64,000 nucleotides of DNA, from NCBI GenBank assembly GCA_022578605.1, contig MU394088.1, positions 186,001 to 250,000 of the forward strand, in the 5' to 3' direction. Source of the stretch: Camillea tinctor. Lineage: Eukaryota; Ascomycota; Sordariomycetes; Xylariales; Xylariaceae. The notes under the pieces were generated by a model. The model did not search any database. It was not told the origin of the DNA and was given only the letters and a program-made list of their open reading frames with translations. The translations under genes and the position numbers were made by a program. Each line of letters starts with the position of its first letter. Position 1 is the stretch's first letter. Below are positions 51,201-64,000 of the stretch, one piece after another.

Positions 51201-54131
51201 GCCTGCCTTGAGCATTGTATAGAGCAGAGACCAGTTCCTGACTTGCATCTCGCGTAGCTTTGTTAAATATCCTTGGAACGTCGCTCCAGTAGACGGATGT
51301 TGGGTCATGCCAACACGGACTTCATCTTCATACATGCAAGTGACATGGAGGATACTGCTAAGTTTTGCCAAAGCTGATGTGCTCGATTTCAAGTGCTCAT
51401 CATCAATGATGTCAAAGGCAGTGCTATCATTCAGAGCTATTGAAAGAGCCGAAACGAGTAGGTCATCGAGAGACCTAAGCATCTTCATGAAGAGTGGGCG
51501 ACGCGTATCGATGGCAGTGCTAGAAAACGAGTCTCGCTCGAAGTCACCAATAACCATCTCCATGCTTTTTAAAAGACATGAGAATTGTTTCGTGGTATAG
51601 TCAATGGCATTATAAGCCTCGCCGAGGCGAGTCCAGAGGAACAACCGTAGTTCGGTGCTGGTACCTAAAAGGAACTTCCAGAGGTCTTGGAGGCCTTGGC
51701 TTGCGAACTCGGAAATAGGTACGCCATCCTGGGCCGCAGGCGCCATCTCCACATCTCCATCAGATGCGGTTGTTTTACGTCCTTGTGCGTTCTCCATGGT
51801 GGTATAAACCGTGGAAGGGTTCAAGACAGGCTCTAAGCTCTCAATAACAGCAAGAGGATCATTCATATCGTTTTGAAACAGTCCAAGGAAGAAATCCATA
51901 GTGGTCAGCTTCGATATCTCTCGGTCAGCAGCAAGGGCAGATACTTCTGGCATAACCGCGTTGTTTGGGATCTGTATATCAACCGTGCTAGGCTCTTCGC
52001 CGAGCCTATCACGAAGACTTTTCCAGCATTGAAGGACGTGCTCTCGTGAGACGCCATCTGTAAGCGTAACGGCAAAGACAGCCGACCACAGAAACCGAAG
52101 TGACGTGGAGTTATCTGTTCCTTCAGGTCGGTCCCTCCTCAGCTGAGCAGCATAAGAGAACCATCGTCCCAGCCTCCCCCTGGTCTCTACCCTAATAGCA
52201 AAATCTACCGCACTATTAGGGTTAGTGATACGCTCGTAAACGTCTAGATGCAGTTCGAATAGCATTTGAACGATCCGATCGACGACCTCTAGTCGCGAGG
52301 AGTCTTGACTAGTGCCGTCGTTTGTCAGCTCGTGCTGTGTGCGACGGAAGATATCTTCATCAAGGTGACTGATGACTTGCACCACGGCCGTCTTCATCGA
52401 GTCAGACCATTTGCTAGTTAGATACGTGGCACAGACATGTTTAACCCATTCAAATGCGACCTCTTGGATACTCATCCAACCCTCGTTGACTCTTTGAACA
52501 AATCTTTTCAGCCCTTTCGTCTCGTGGAAAAGAGGTGTCTCGGCTTTTTTCTGAGACCCAGGGTTCGAATGCTCAAGAAAAGAAGAGAACCCAATAGAGG
52601 AAGCCTCTGTTTTGCGAAGGATGACTTTTGTGCACTTTTCATCAAATTTTAGTAGTGAATCCCGCAAATCAACCATGGGTATCCTATTTAATTTGGCCGT
52701 TCGCGTTTCAGAAGCGCAAGAATCGAGGACCTCGGCCAGACGATCAAGTGTATCACGATCTGTTACCCCTATGTTCTCAACCATATTTCGTGTCATCTGG
52801 AATAGATTCTGATCGGCAGCCTGGAAAGGTTGGAGCTGGGCAGCCAAAAGTGTGTTCGCATCCATTGCCTCTCCAGCAGTCTCTCGCCGGCGTGTCCTTT
52901 TACTCCTTTTCTGGTCAGCGACCTCCTCGTCTGCTGTCTCTGGGAGGCCAGCGACTGATTGCGAACGTTTTCGAGAAAGTACGGAGGCACTCCGTTCCGC
53001 AGAAGAAGCATTTTCGTTCTCTGCGCGCCCATCCCCGGGCGATTCAAGCTGATCTTCTTTCGATTGTGAAAGAGAACCAGTTTCGGTCGCAATAGTGATA
53101 GCCTGAGTAACTGCGACCTCAGGTGGCTCCTGTTGTTCGGTTAACATTTCTGTATCGTCCGGAACATCTGGTATCTCGGGCAGCTCAAGCGTGAGAGCGC
53201 AACCACTCAACCCATGTGCTATAACGAAATGAACTAGTGCCATGCCTAGGTCGGTCCACGAGGCTGCCGGTACTTGGATTACTAGACGATTTGTGTCCTG
53301 CCCATAAGATAGAGGTTTGGATTGCGCAAGGGAGTCTGTAGGGTTAGGGAGAAAGGGGAGGGGGTCTAGATATTTCTGCAGGATCTTGGGGATGGACTTT
53401 CTGAGGAACGGGCCCATTATCGGATGAGTTAAGGATAACTCATCGGACAGAACACTCAGATGTGCCTTGAGTTGCTCGCCAGCAAATCCCTCAGCGAGTG
53501 AGGGGGGTTCAACCTCATCCACTGCCGGATCATCGTCAAGTTCGATGGCGGCCTCGAGGCAATACCGACTAACCCTAGCGCTACTAAGGAAAGCGGCGAC
53601 ACGCGCAGCCCTTCTCCAGAGTTCGGCATCCGATGGGTCTTGATCCAAGGCAGCGCTAAATTCGTAGAGAGCTTTCTGCGCTTGAGCCAGGACTTTCTTG
53701 TCTGCCAAAATCGAGGTCGCATCACCCTTAGTCCTGATATGATGGCGGATTTCATCCAGGGCAAACTGGCCATGGTTCTTGAATGCGAGGTAGAGAGTCT
53801 GAGGCAAGCTGCTGCCGCTTCCATCCAGATCCGGCTGGGCGACATCTAGGCCCTGGGAAAGGGTCAAATCAAGGGGCAGTTGACGGGCATCAGAGTGTCG
53901 TTCGGCGCGTTCGAACTCGGTCGCACTCTCGGGGTATTTGAAGATGTCAGACTGGAAAAGAGACTCGTATGCAGCGGCGGCTTCTTCGTAGTGTTGTGGG
54001 CCTTGCGCGTGGAGCTTCAAGGCGGCCTGGAATCGCTTCAGGGCTTCATCGATGTTGAGTTCGCGAGTGGTATCAATCTCCTCGTCGATGTTCTCTTCGG
54101 GCTCGAGATTGATGGCGGAGAAAGCAGGCAT
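48210..54131 (-). CDS. HIR3: Histone transcription regulator 3 (HIR complex subunit, CABIN1-like)
   Basis: Two exons, 50092-54131 and 48210-50031, giving 1953 aa. The 60-nt intron (GTGAGT...GCAG) joins KPKQW-T-NSYMYAKCLWKMY inside a TPR-like helical pair. The N-terminus PAFSAINLEPEENIDEE followed by EALKRFQAALKLHAQGPQHYEEAAAAYESL and IFKYPESATEFER is the Hir3 signature. More TPR-type repeats are scattered through the protein, for example WFRLAECFDYELDESVLW. The HIR complex deposits histone H3-H4 outside replication and represses histone genes. Hir3 is its scaffold. The last 200 residues are strongly acidic, with Glu/Gly repeats from a 9-bp minisatellite, and fit histone binding. Length matches filamentous-fungal Hir3. 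It shares an 883-bp divergent promoter region with the exomer gene. Confidence 0.93.
48226..48660. repeat. Coding minisatellite (CTCTTCNCC-type, 9 bp) in HIR3 acidic tail
   Basis: Two blocks of CT-rich units (48226-48330 and 48515-48660), coding for Glu/Gly repeats on the minus strand. The reading frame stays open throughout, so length changes occur in whole codons. Confidence 0.75.
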
Positions 54132-55014
54132 TCTCTCGTCGGTTTGCGGCCGGAAGACCGTCGTCTGCTCTGGAGGGAGGTAAATGGGCGAAATGGATTA
54201 TCGCATAATGTATTTTGTTTTTATGTGCTTTGGTTTTGGTTTCGGGTTTGGTGCGGTTTCCAGTGCTGTGATTTTGATGAAAGGCAAAATGCAAAATGCA
54301 AAATTACGTTGGAGTAAGTCGTCGCGTTTTCTTTAGAGTTGGAGTTAAGAAGACGCGATGGGGCCAATTCAAATCCAAACCACTATTAACTGACATCAGG
54401 TTACCTACCTTATCAAATTATGTAATCAATGGAGCTATCCTTATCGTCTACATATGTACTGACTACAGGTACATAAGTACATGCATGGGTACTCGAGAAC
54501 ACGCTAAAAAGAGCAAGCAAGCAACTTCCCTTCTCCTCCCCCACTCCCCTCCCCCCCTGACCTGGAACAACAAGTAACGCCCAAGAGGTTTTAGTGCGGT
54601 GTAATTGCCAGGTAGAGATACTTTACGCACTATGGGTCTTCCCTGCACTCGAAGCTACAACCCAAGTACCGATACACTTACCTAAGGCTGTCGTAGTTTC
54701 AGGCCAAATAGCAGCTGTGTTTGCCGCGTGCTGCCCTGGTCCAATACCAAGCATCCCGTACTTGTGCAGCGCTCGGTTCATCACGACACGCAAATCTTCC
54801 CAAAGTGACCCCCCCAAATCTCCCCCATCTTTGCGACATCACCTTCTTTTATTTTATTCTATTTTTTGACCCTTTACCCTTTCCTTAAACACCACTAATC
54901 ATTTATTGGCGGGCCAATTGGCATCAGTGCGTCCGACGGTCTAGATAACTTAGAACAGTAGAGAAATAACTTCTTTTTTCTTCTCTTCTCTCTCTACGCC
55001 CTTCCTCGCTCGCC
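54132..55014. other. Divergent promoter region of HIR3 and the exomer gene
   Basis: 883 bp. The right end is CT-rich before the ATG at 55015. No other element recognised. Confidence 0.6.
54971..55014 (+). promoter_or_regulatory. CT-rich leader of the exomer gene
   Basis: Pyrimidine tract running right up to the start codon at 55015, a common feature of fungal transcription starts and 5' leaders. Confidence 0.45.
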
Positions 55015-57410
55015 ATGCCTGCGCCCGCAGTACCAGAGTAAGTTGATAGCTTTCGGTCGCAGAAAGAAAAGGCACCTGGGGAAAGCATCTTCACATTCTT
55101 CTTCCCTCAACTGCTGACTCTCTATACCTCAGGATCTCTGAGGAGGTGTCACATGAATCAATTGATGCCCGCACCGAGACCTTGGTGTCCTTGCGCGAGC
55201 TTGGTCCTCCCGACCTCGTCCATCTTCTGAAGCAGAACCTCAGAAACACCGGCAAGCAGGTATGCACGCGCTGCTTCTTATACCTCTGCTACCATTGTCG
55301 CTGACATCCACCCCTTCCTCTCAAAGACCGGCGTTTACCACCATGTCACTGGTGTCGATGCTTCCTCCTCGGCCAGTCTCGCTGCCTACATCAACACACT
55401 CACCTACAAGGAACACGGCCAAGCCGCCACGCACAAGATTGTAGAAGGTCTCTACTGCTGTTATAATGCCTTCTCGAGGCTTGACATGCGTGTCCATGTC
55501 ACCATCCCCGGAACTGTCGAGGCCTACTGTATTGACGAGAGGGGAGAGAAGCGCAAGGCCACCGATGAACTATGGCTGGAGACCTATCTGTGTAGTGTGT
55601 TGCGCGCCTACTCCTACGCCGATGATGGGAGTGGCGATACTATACGCAAGATCATGGGTGTAAGACGCTTCAACCCTGTCACCAATACCGAAACTGAGCA
55701 CAAGTTCCTTTCTGCCGCCGAGTCACTCTTCTTCCGAGGTGAGTAGTAGTAATTCCACCAACCTCAAAACCCCATACCGCTTTAAATTCATACTAACCAT
55801 CTCTCTTATTCAATAGGTTGGCAGTTGGGTTCCGACTCAGTCGTTCAGGTGCCCAATAATGTGTCAAATCACTTGACCGCTGGGCTACTGAAATATTTCC
55901 ACACTACTGGACGCTTCGCCTCGGCCATTAACCTCTTTGAAAAACTAAGGACACAGAATGTCGAAGTATCGTCACTACTTGCTAAGGTGCTGTTCATGGG
56001 AAATGAAGAGGTGCAGGGGGTAAGGGTTTTGTTCCAAGCCCTGAAAGACTCGCCTATGGACTATGTTATGCTCGACACGCAGGCCGAATTCCTCCTAAAG
56101 AAAGGCGTGGCGTCCGAGGTGGCGGCGCAAAAGGAAGAGAGACTGAAGATGGCCCTGGGCTGTGCCGATCGTAGCACCATCGCTGCTCCCAGCGAATTCG
56201 GTACATGGGCTCGCTTGGCTCAGGTCTACGTTGCACTAGAGGATTGGGAGAATGCTCTCACCATATTGAATTCATGTCCTATGTTTACCTATCAGGACAA
56301 GGACGCACCAATTATGCCGGAACCTAAGGACGTCTTCCTACCTACCCTCCCCGAGACGCGTCTGGACGAGATTGACAGTGAACCCGAGTCCAGATACTCG
56401 GAGCAGGTGGATCCAAGCCTGCTGAATCTTCGCGCAGCCGCCTACCGAGGGACCTTCAAACTAGCATACAACATCCTCACGGAAATGACAGCCAAGATTG
56501 GCTGGGATCAGCTGCTCAAGATTCGCAGCACTGTATTCGTCATGGAAGATGAATACCGCACCGAAAGACATGATGGCACGGCTCAGGGTCCGACTGCCAA
56601 GCGGAACGCAAGTACAGATGGCCTGCCTGGAAGTCCCCAGCCTTCGACTAATGGTGATCAACCTAAGGAAGAGAAAGAGGATGGAGAGGAAAAGAAGGCA
56701 GATGATGCTGACTCGACCGCACCAACGTTAACCAATGGTGATGGGGAGTCGAAGGCAGTGGAGAAACCGACACATACCATAGACCCGGGTGAGGTAAAAG
56801 CCGATGGCGATACAGTAAGTATATTTTGTTCAAGTCAAACGCAATCCAAAGCTAAATCTAGTTCCAGACCGCCACCACAGACGAACACCTATCTCGGTTG
56901 AATAACAAGCGGCTTTGCGAAAGATGGCTTGATAGCCTCTTTATGGTCCTATACGAGGATCTCCGAGTCTACACAATATGGAGGACCCAGATGGCTCAGT
57001 ACAGAGCCCAATCCATGCAGTATAAGAAATCTGCCGAAGAATGGGAAATTCTAGGTGCCCTGGCAGAGCGCTTGCAGCATCATGACGAAGCCGTCGAAGC
57101 CTACCGAGCATGTCTAGCTGCACGATTCAGTCCTAAGGCGCTGTCGGGCATCCTACGAGTGTATGAGAAGCAAAAGAATACGCGAGATACCGTGGCTGCC
57201 GTCATTCGACTAGTGACTTGGCAATACCGATGGTACTCAGAGTTCTCACCCGAGCTCCTTCACACCATACGGGTGCTGATCGAGGAAGAAGGTGCCGTTA
57301 AGGTACGGTCGATCATCCAGGCGACGAGTCTACCGCAAAATGTCCTCGACTTGACCCATCACTACGCTGCGTTGTGCGCAACCTTTCGAAGCAGTGGAAC
57401 AGATGGCTAG
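55015..57410 (+). CDS. Exomer cargo adaptor, ChAPs family (Chs6/Bud7/Bch1)
   Basis: Five exons, 55015-55037, 55133-55259, 55327-55738, 55817-56814 and 56868-57410, giving 700 aa (yeast Chs6 is about 746). All four introns use GT-AG and join in frame. Early landmarks are ELGPPDLVHLLKQNLRNTGKQ-TGVYHHVTGVDASS, AAYINTLTYKEH, IVEGLYCCYNAFSRLDMRV and KATDELWLETYLCS. Then come TPR-like helices such as LKYFHTTGRFASAINLFEKL and the C-terminal ERWLDSLFMVLYEDLR and AEEWEILGALAERLQHHDEA. ChAPs with Chs5 form exomer at the trans-Golgi, binding Arf1 and carrying selected cargo such as chitin synthase to the surface. A Ser/Gly/Lys-rich unstructured insert sits at about residues 490-575, between two conserved helices. 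Confidence 0.93.
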
Positions 57411-59707
57411 AGGGTAGGTTTCACTCAGGCACTCGCGTGCAACAATCCACAGAGGATGAGGAGAAGGAAGGGGTGAACTCGGTAATGGCATCTACATTTT
57501 TTTTTCACAAACCGGCAACAAGCAAATGTGACAAATAGACTCATATTAACAACGAAGAAGTAGGGGGTAGATGAACAAGCTTTGAACAGACGGCCTGATT
57601 TTCTTTTCTTTTCATTCATGAGAGAAAAAAAGGTCTTCTATCGACTTCAAAACAGCCGAGCTACTTGCTTGTCTTTCAAGTGGAATTCATGAAAAGTAAA
57701 AGGGGGGAGAATGCTGAAAGCCCGGCACGGCCTCCAATGATAATACTTTTTTTAATTAGGTAATCAAATGAAAGAAGAAGTAGTAGTTGGTTTTTATCTC
57801 TACCAACGGGTTTCTTTTTTTCTTTCTTTTCTGGTGAGATAATGTTGTATATATTATAATATCCATGCATGTTGGACCTTTTTTTGGTAGAAGAGCCCAA
57901 AAAAAAAAATACCCCGCTATAGGGAAGAAATATGTGCTGCCCCATCTTGCCAAGAGATACGTTGATGGAATCGATCGATAGATCGATCCACCCGTTTGGT
58001 TCGTTCATTCGTTTTTGTCGTGAACGCTCCACTGCCTACGTGCGTACGTACATAATCCTCTCCGCTTCCCCATATCAACGACGCCCGGGCCCTCCACACC
58101 TTGTGTACCCAGCCAGCCAGCCAGCTCGGGGGCAGGTAAACGATAGGTAAGGTAGTAGATATGTATAGTATGTTATGTATGTTAAGTTCCCTCGTAGCCC
58201 CAATGAACTAACTCTACACAGTTGAGATTTATTAGCATGTGATAGACATCTGGTTGAGGTAGATTAGATATCCGCCTATCTAGAGGGTTTATTGTATACC
58301 TACTTAAATACGCATACATCGAAGCGGGTGGATTCCTAGTTGGTGAATTGGTCTGTTCCACCCTCTCTATCTCTCCGCATGTACGCAGGTGAACATGGTG
58401 ATGGACCAAACATAGGTAGAGCAGGTAAGATTTGTGTAGATAACATAGGATAAAAAGAAAAGAAGAAGCAAAGTGTCACGCGCCAACCTACCTTGCTTGC
58501 GTGCTCAATCATCTCACCATCCTTTTCGCTTTTGTTTTCAGGTAGGGTAGATAGATAAACGGTTTTCTGTGTTTCCCAACCCCCTTTGGAGGCGGGGAAG
58601 AGTTTTGAACACAGCTTTACCGGGTCAATATGTTGCACGATTTATACCAATAACACGAACTTATAGGTTGTATAGCACAGGTCTGGGGGGATACAGCAGT
58701 AGCCAAATCCTACCCGGCTTTGTGATAACATAATATGTAAGTTGTTGGCGAAGGAGGTGGGGAGGGTTGATAGAAAAGAGTCATCTTGCATTATATTATA
58801 TCTAGCATAGGTGTCGCTTATCAACGCCAGCTCCTTTTTTCTTTCTTTTTCTTCTTTTCTTTTCTTTTGCATGCATACATCTATATACATGTACGCATGC
58901 ATGCAGCAGTATGGTTTTAGGGAGCGTGCATACATACCGGCCTACCTATCTCAATGTCCCTACTACTTAATGATTAGTTTGAAGTTTTGTTGGGGGTTGA
59001 TCACCTAGTACATACTAGTATACCTCACCTAGGATATGTTTTTGTGCAACTCGACCGGTGTACTTTCAATATGTATCGACGTATCCTATGCTGGTTTAGG
59101 ATAGTGTTTCCTGGGATCCATGTTTATGTATCATTGATGTATAGGGTGATCCTATATGTGTATGAAATTGATCTAGGTTACCTATGTACAGAATCAATAT
59201 AAGTATATTTCTTTTTCCTGGTCCCCCCCCTTTTTCTTCTCCTTTCTTTTTTTTTCCGTATCATTCTTGTTATTCCTTTTTCTTTTATAGATGCTCGATT
59301 GGTACGTAAAACGATGGGTATGATTCCGTATTACGACATAGTTAGATATGTAAGTTGGCAAGTAGGTAGATATCTCGATCACACGAGTTTCATTGAGTAT
59401 ATAAGGTATCTTGGAGCTAGATACCCATTTCATTTTTAGCGCAATATAAATAAATTAATCGCAAGCTCATTGGCTAGAGCTATCCAACTAGGCAAGTGTA
59501 GGGGTCAAGGTAGCTTCTAAAGGTATAGGTGATGTCATTGATATCAATATCTCACTCACTTCAAAGTTGTAGGTCAGAGTTATCACATGCAATCCTTCAT
59601 AGACAAATCCATGTAAACCTAGACCCAGAAACCTCACATAACCTCAAGCCACTGAATGGGCACATACCAAATCCAGCTGAGTTACCAATCAAGTAAGAGT
59701 AGCCGCC
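57411..59707. other. Intergenic, 2.3 kb
   Basis: Follows the exomer gene. Contains GATC/ATCGAT repeats near 57968-57990 and CCAG repeats near 58111-58125. Many TACCTA/TAGGTA hexamers. No gene seen. Confidence 0.55.
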
Positions 59708-60828
59708 ATGAGTGGTAACTCACATACCAATGTTATGCTCGTAAGTCGCATCGCCCCCCTATTCTTTCTTATTTTATTTCCTTTTTGTTTTCTATCTCAC
59801 TAGTGGACTTCTTTTCTTCGTAATTTCAGTTGTAACCAATCATCCAACCCAGCCCAACCCTTACATACATTACCATGTCTCAACCAACCAAATCCGCCAC
59901 TAACCACCCTCTCCCTCCCCTAAACTAGGCCGGCGCAGCCGCCGCCTTCACGGTAGACATGCTGATCTACCCCCTCGACACGCTCAAGACGCGGCAGCAG
60001 AGCCCGCGCCGGCTCCCCGCCCCGCAACTCTTCCGCGGGCTCTACCAGGGCGTCGGCATCGTCGTCGTCGCCACGCTGCCGGCCGCGGGCGTCTTCTTCA
60101 CCACCTACGAGGCGGCCAAGTCGTTCGTCTCCAGAAACCGCCACCTCGCGCCGATCTCGGTGCCGCAGCCCCTCGTCCACGCCGCCGCCTCCGCGGTCGC
60201 CGAGTGCGCCTCCTGCCTCGTGCTCACGCCCGCCGAGGTGGTGAAGCAGAACGCGCAGATGCTGCGCCACGCGCGGGGAGGCCACGAGTCGTCTTCGCTG
60301 GAGGCCCTGAGGCATCTGCGCGGCAACGGGGGCAGCGCTAGGACCCTGCTCTCCGGGTACGCGGCCCTGGTCGCGCGGAACCTGCCCTTTACCGCGCTGC
60401 AGTTCCCGCTCTTCGAGCACGCGAGGGAGAGGCTGTGGGGGTATTATCGGGGAGGGAAGGGCCGGAGTCCGGGTTTGGCAGAGACGGGCGTGGTGACGGG
60501 GGTTAGCGCGGGGTTGGCGGGGAGTTTTGCGGCGGTGGTGACGACGCCGATGGATGTGGTTAAGACGAGGCTGATGCTGGAGGCTGGTGATGTTGGTGTT
60601 GGCGATGGTAGGAGTAAGGGGAGTAGGGGGACAGGAAGCAGTAGCTTACGTGTGGTGCGTGAGGTGCTAGCGGAGCAGGGTGTGCCGGGGCTGTTCCGGG
60701 GCGCGGTGCTGAGATCCGTGTGGACGGCTGTCGGGAGCGGGTTGTATTTGGGTATGTACGAGGTTGCCAAGGTGTGGCTTACGAGGGGAGACGGGAATAA
60801 CGAGGATGATGGTGATAGTTTCCCCTGA
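59708..60828 (+). CDS. Mitochondrial S-adenosylmethionine carrier (SLC25A26/Pet8 family)
   Basis: Two exons, 59708-59740 and 59929-60828, giving 310 aa. The 188-nt intron begins GTAAGT and ends CTAG. Exon 1 encodes MSGNSHTNVML, which runs into AGAAAAFTVDMLIYPLDTLKTR to complete helix 1. The three carrier signatures are PLDTLKTR, TPAEVVKQNAQM and TPMDVVKTRLM, each after a helix and followed by GLYQG, LLSGY and GLFRG. The second-repeat TPAEVVKQ with Glu is typical of the SAM carriers. The protein exchanges cytosolic SAM for mitochondrial S-adenosylhomocysteine. The C-terminal tail is acidic. Substrate is inferred from family motifs. Confidence 0.9.
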
Positions 60829-63800
60829 TAAGGATTAGCCGCCTGCCAGCCTGCCTTGCCCACCGACCTACTTGATAAGACTGTCTTGTCCTTGGGCATT
60901 GACATGCCCAAGGGCTAATCTACCCGGCCTTACGGGCCGATACTCTTGGGATATCATGCAGTTATATAGACGTTCATGGTGGTAATAAGGGTGGTTCGTT
61001 TAGAGGTTTGCCTGTCCTAGTTGGAGCTCGGGGACATGCATAGCGGAGGATTATGTATAAAGCTTGTATTATACAGCTATGCTTCTAGATCCATAATAAC
61101 TCTCGTATGATCCATTATTCGAATGTTATACCCCCCTCTTTTCTCTCTTTCTATAGCTTTGAGAACTGTAACATTAGCTGTGTTATAGGCTTGTCCTTTA
61201 AAGACCTCCCATTGGACAGCATTGATAACAAGCAAGCGAGCACTAGGTATGGGGCAGATGAACCAATCTTTACTCAGAAGTGGGAGCTATATCAAGTAGA
61301 TATCGCCTACTAACTCCTTGCATACATTAGGCAAACAGCCCACAATCGAATCTAGCATGTGATAGAGCGCAAGCTAGACTTTATTAACCTCTTATCTCTT
61401 CCCTTCGCGTGTTTAGTCTCGAGGAGTTTCCCGGATAATATTCTAATCGAACGCGCTTACAGCGGAACGTAACGACTGACCCTTTCATAAAATGTGACTC
61501 ACCTTCAGATTATGGTTACTACTTCTGCTGCTGTTGTTATTGTTGTTGTTGAGGTATTGTTCTAGTCTAGAGCTTTGCTAGCTACCTGAATAGCAACACT
61601 CCAATGTTGGGAAAGCCTTAGAACAACTCAGAACGGGGATTCTATTTGCTTTTCCTTCCCCTCTTATTCTCTAGATATTTCGATTTAAGATCCGATAATG
61701 ATAGCTAACAACTTTCGAAAATTATCTCATTTACCCCTTGCGGCATTGAGCGGCCTGGATGTTTCAAGGCTGACCCGATACTTCTAAGCCTACTAAGCTA
61801 CAAATTTTGGTGATATATGATCATTATATTACCATATTGCACCACATAAGCCCTCAGTGATAGATGACGAATATTCGACTTTGGCACTGCCTTGTAAAGC
61901 CACTCAGGCCCAGAGCGTTGGGGAAGCAGGTATTGGAAGATCAAACCAAGCTTTCTTGTCCTACAAGACTTACATCTGGGATTTACCATCTGTGTGTGTG
62001 TGTATCGTCTCAGTACCAAGGCCCGGCCCAATGTTGTACGTAGCACCGCCATTTACCTAAATGATAGTTTCAACAGTTTACAAACAAGTAACAAACAAAT
62101 ATCCAATATTGCAACATTATTAGGTAACTTGATGTGCTGGCGAGAAAGAGGGTGTGTATACGCTAGTGTATGTAGGTACTAGTGTGTGTGTGTGTGTATG
62201 TATTTTGAGCCTTACATGTATGTAGGCTGGGAACACGGTTCGGCATGTTCGACATGTCCTCATGTCCTCACGTTTTCGGTGTGTGCGTGTGTGATGGCAG
62301 ATGTGCACTCTGTAGGACATAGGCATGTAGGGTACGTATGCGGCCCGTATGTAGGCACACGCACTTACACGAGTGGATCAAAACCGGCAGTCATCACTCT
62401 TTTCTTTCTATTAGATATGATGCACAGTCTTGTACCTATGCATTCTGCACCATTTCTGAAACTATGTTCAACCAACGAATGTTGAAAAAGACCCTGGGTG
62501 TTTGAGCAAAATCGGGAATTGTGAGCACATGCTGGTGATGCATAACAAGACTGACAAAGGTTGATTCTATTAAATGGGTAATGGCACCTGGGTAGTTGTA
62601 CGGGTCTCAAACTGAGGCATGTCGTTCAATTGACTTTAAATTCTCCATGTAGTTCCCCATGTACAGACTGTACACTGAATTGTATCATTATATGTATGTT
62701 TACACACACCTACGCTAAGATAAAATCATTGTTTCTACCGTGTTGGCCCGTTGAGAGAATACGCAAGTATGCCACCCTCAAGCTTGTTGGGGGTTTAAGT
62801 GTCCAAGTGCATCTATGCAAGACTAACTCATGAATGTCACCAAATTTTGTCAATCGCATGCTAAGCAGCTCGAACCGCAAAGAGTCCTAGATCATAGGTC
62901 GGGGCTACACGTTTACTGTTATATGTATTGTCAGACCCTACATTACCTACCTACATGCATATTATACATCCACCGTGGTTTCAATCATGCTGTGTATCTT
63001 ATGATGAAATCGCCACGCTTAACCTATTATCTGTTTACAATATTGAGCCGGCACCTACTTAGGCGAGGTTGCATTTCTGCTGCGTGGCCATTGCTGCGAC
63101 CGACTATGCCGCCCAGATCATGCCATCCTAGGTATGCGACAGGATCTGCTGTAAGATCTAAAATCGCACGCAGAATCTCGGTTGAGTGGTTGCAGTTTCG
63201 TTATATGGTTGGAGTCCGGGTATAGGGATTCCGCAGAACGTAGGGTTGCTTGTTGAGGTTGACTAACATGGGTATTTCAGCCTGATGTAGACTTTAGACT
63301 CCGGTGTCGGGATCCCCTGTTGTCGAAAGCTCTGAGCTTTTTAGATACTGAATATGTTCGGAATGTGATCTCACGAATTGCCTCCAGTTGCTGCTGTTTT
63401 CGCCAACCAAAGAGTGGGGTCCTGTAGTTGGCCATTTAGTTGGCTATTAGCTAAGTGCTGCGACAACATATCCGAGCAAGTATTTTGGAGTCAGATGGCT
63501 AGCGTTGCTAATCCGATTGGTAAGTCCCAAGAGTTTCGGGATGATGCTACTTGGAGCTATGCCCAAGCACCTATCGTTGTCCAGCATAGGCAAGACGATG
63601 AATGAACATGGTCGTCCAGAGTTCGTTGCACCCCAGGCGGTGTAGCACATGGCCTAAATTAAATCGAATGTTACACTAGATAGGCTGAAGGTCAATTATC
63701 CCGATGTTTCCTCATTCGTAAGTATTAGAGACGTGAGGTGGCTGGTGGCGTTGTATACTACCGGGACAAAGGCGTGCAGAAGATGATCAACATGTCTATC

Positions 63801-64000
63801 AAGGAGCATCGCATAGGTGCGTCGGAGCGTCTCCGGGATGTTGCACTAGTATAGGGGGGTAGGAAGTTAGTGTTCGGCTCCACGCTGTTGGGGGGGGTTT
63901 GGGTGCATAGGGGTTAATAATTGAAACCTTCGTGTCCTCGGGGAACCTATGGGACAGATGTCGCAATCGTAATCGATATTATGGTTATTTGAAAACAAAC
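60829..64000. other. Terminal 3.2 kb, no gene seen
   Basis: AT-rich spacer with TTG/GTT repeats at 61520-61555 and TG repeats at 61990-62004 and 62180-62197. Open frames are short and lack family motifs. The window ends in non-coding DNA. Confidence 0.5.
61520..61555. repeat. (TTG/CTG)n microsatellite
   Basis: Run of CTG and TTG triplets in non-coding DNA. No coding frame is plausible around it. Confidence 0.7.

Noticed and set aside
62860..62885. tRNA-like B-box on the minus strand
   Set aside because: No T-stem pairing and no cloverleaf around it.

Overview
This is nuclear DNA from a filamentous ascomycete (Pezizomycotina, most likely Sordariomycetes). Genes are GC-rich, with short spliceosomal introns of about 50-190 bp. 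They are separated by AT-richer spacers full of homopolymers and microsatellites, and there are no operons. The gene set fits this placement: a DIM-5-type H3K9 methyltransferase, a HET-NACHT incompatibility-type gene, a DUF8021 secreted protein, the fungal exomer subunit (ChAPs) and the fungal rvt gene. I found no rRNA, tRNA, CRISPR array or intact transposon.

Layout, left to right: a XylB-like sugar dehydrogenase (60-1005); a conserved fungal protein of unknown role (3485-4810, -); a 6.5 kb gene-poor stretch; a lysine-rich single-pass membrane protein (11351-12559, -); a nucleoside hydrolase with a GC-AG intron (15870-17479); LSM8 (18069-18452, -); a small secreted protein (20835-21497); a sphingoid-base kinase (23134-24783); RRP1/Nop52 (25528-26578, -); a UBTD-type ubiquitin-like protein with a split acylation signal (28603 to about 29837, -); and the DIM-5-like methyltransferase (31179-32280, -).

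From 33 to 48 kb the window looks accessory. It holds a DUF8021 secreted protein, an orphan AusD-like methyltransferase, a HET-NACHT gene broken by one in-frame TAA, an Asp-rich one-pass membrane protein, the domesticated reverse-transcriptase gene rvt (42043-45084, -) with short telomere-like repeats just past its 3' end, and a heavily frameshifted alpha/beta-hydrolase pseudogene (46544-47645, -).

The right end returns to housekeeping genes: HIR3 (48210-54131, -), divergent from an exomer/ChAPs gene (55015-57410), then a mitochondrial S-adenosylmethionine carrier (59708-60828). The last 3.2 kb shows no gene.

The standout is the rvt gene: a single-copy-looking, intron-free cellular reverse transcriptase with intact catalytic aspartates. 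The two pseudogenes and the exact splice reconstructions (GC-AG intron, 35-nt microexon, lone-ATG first exon) are the other main results. All exon boundaries were inferred by eye from splice signals, reading frame and remembered family motifs. No search was run.
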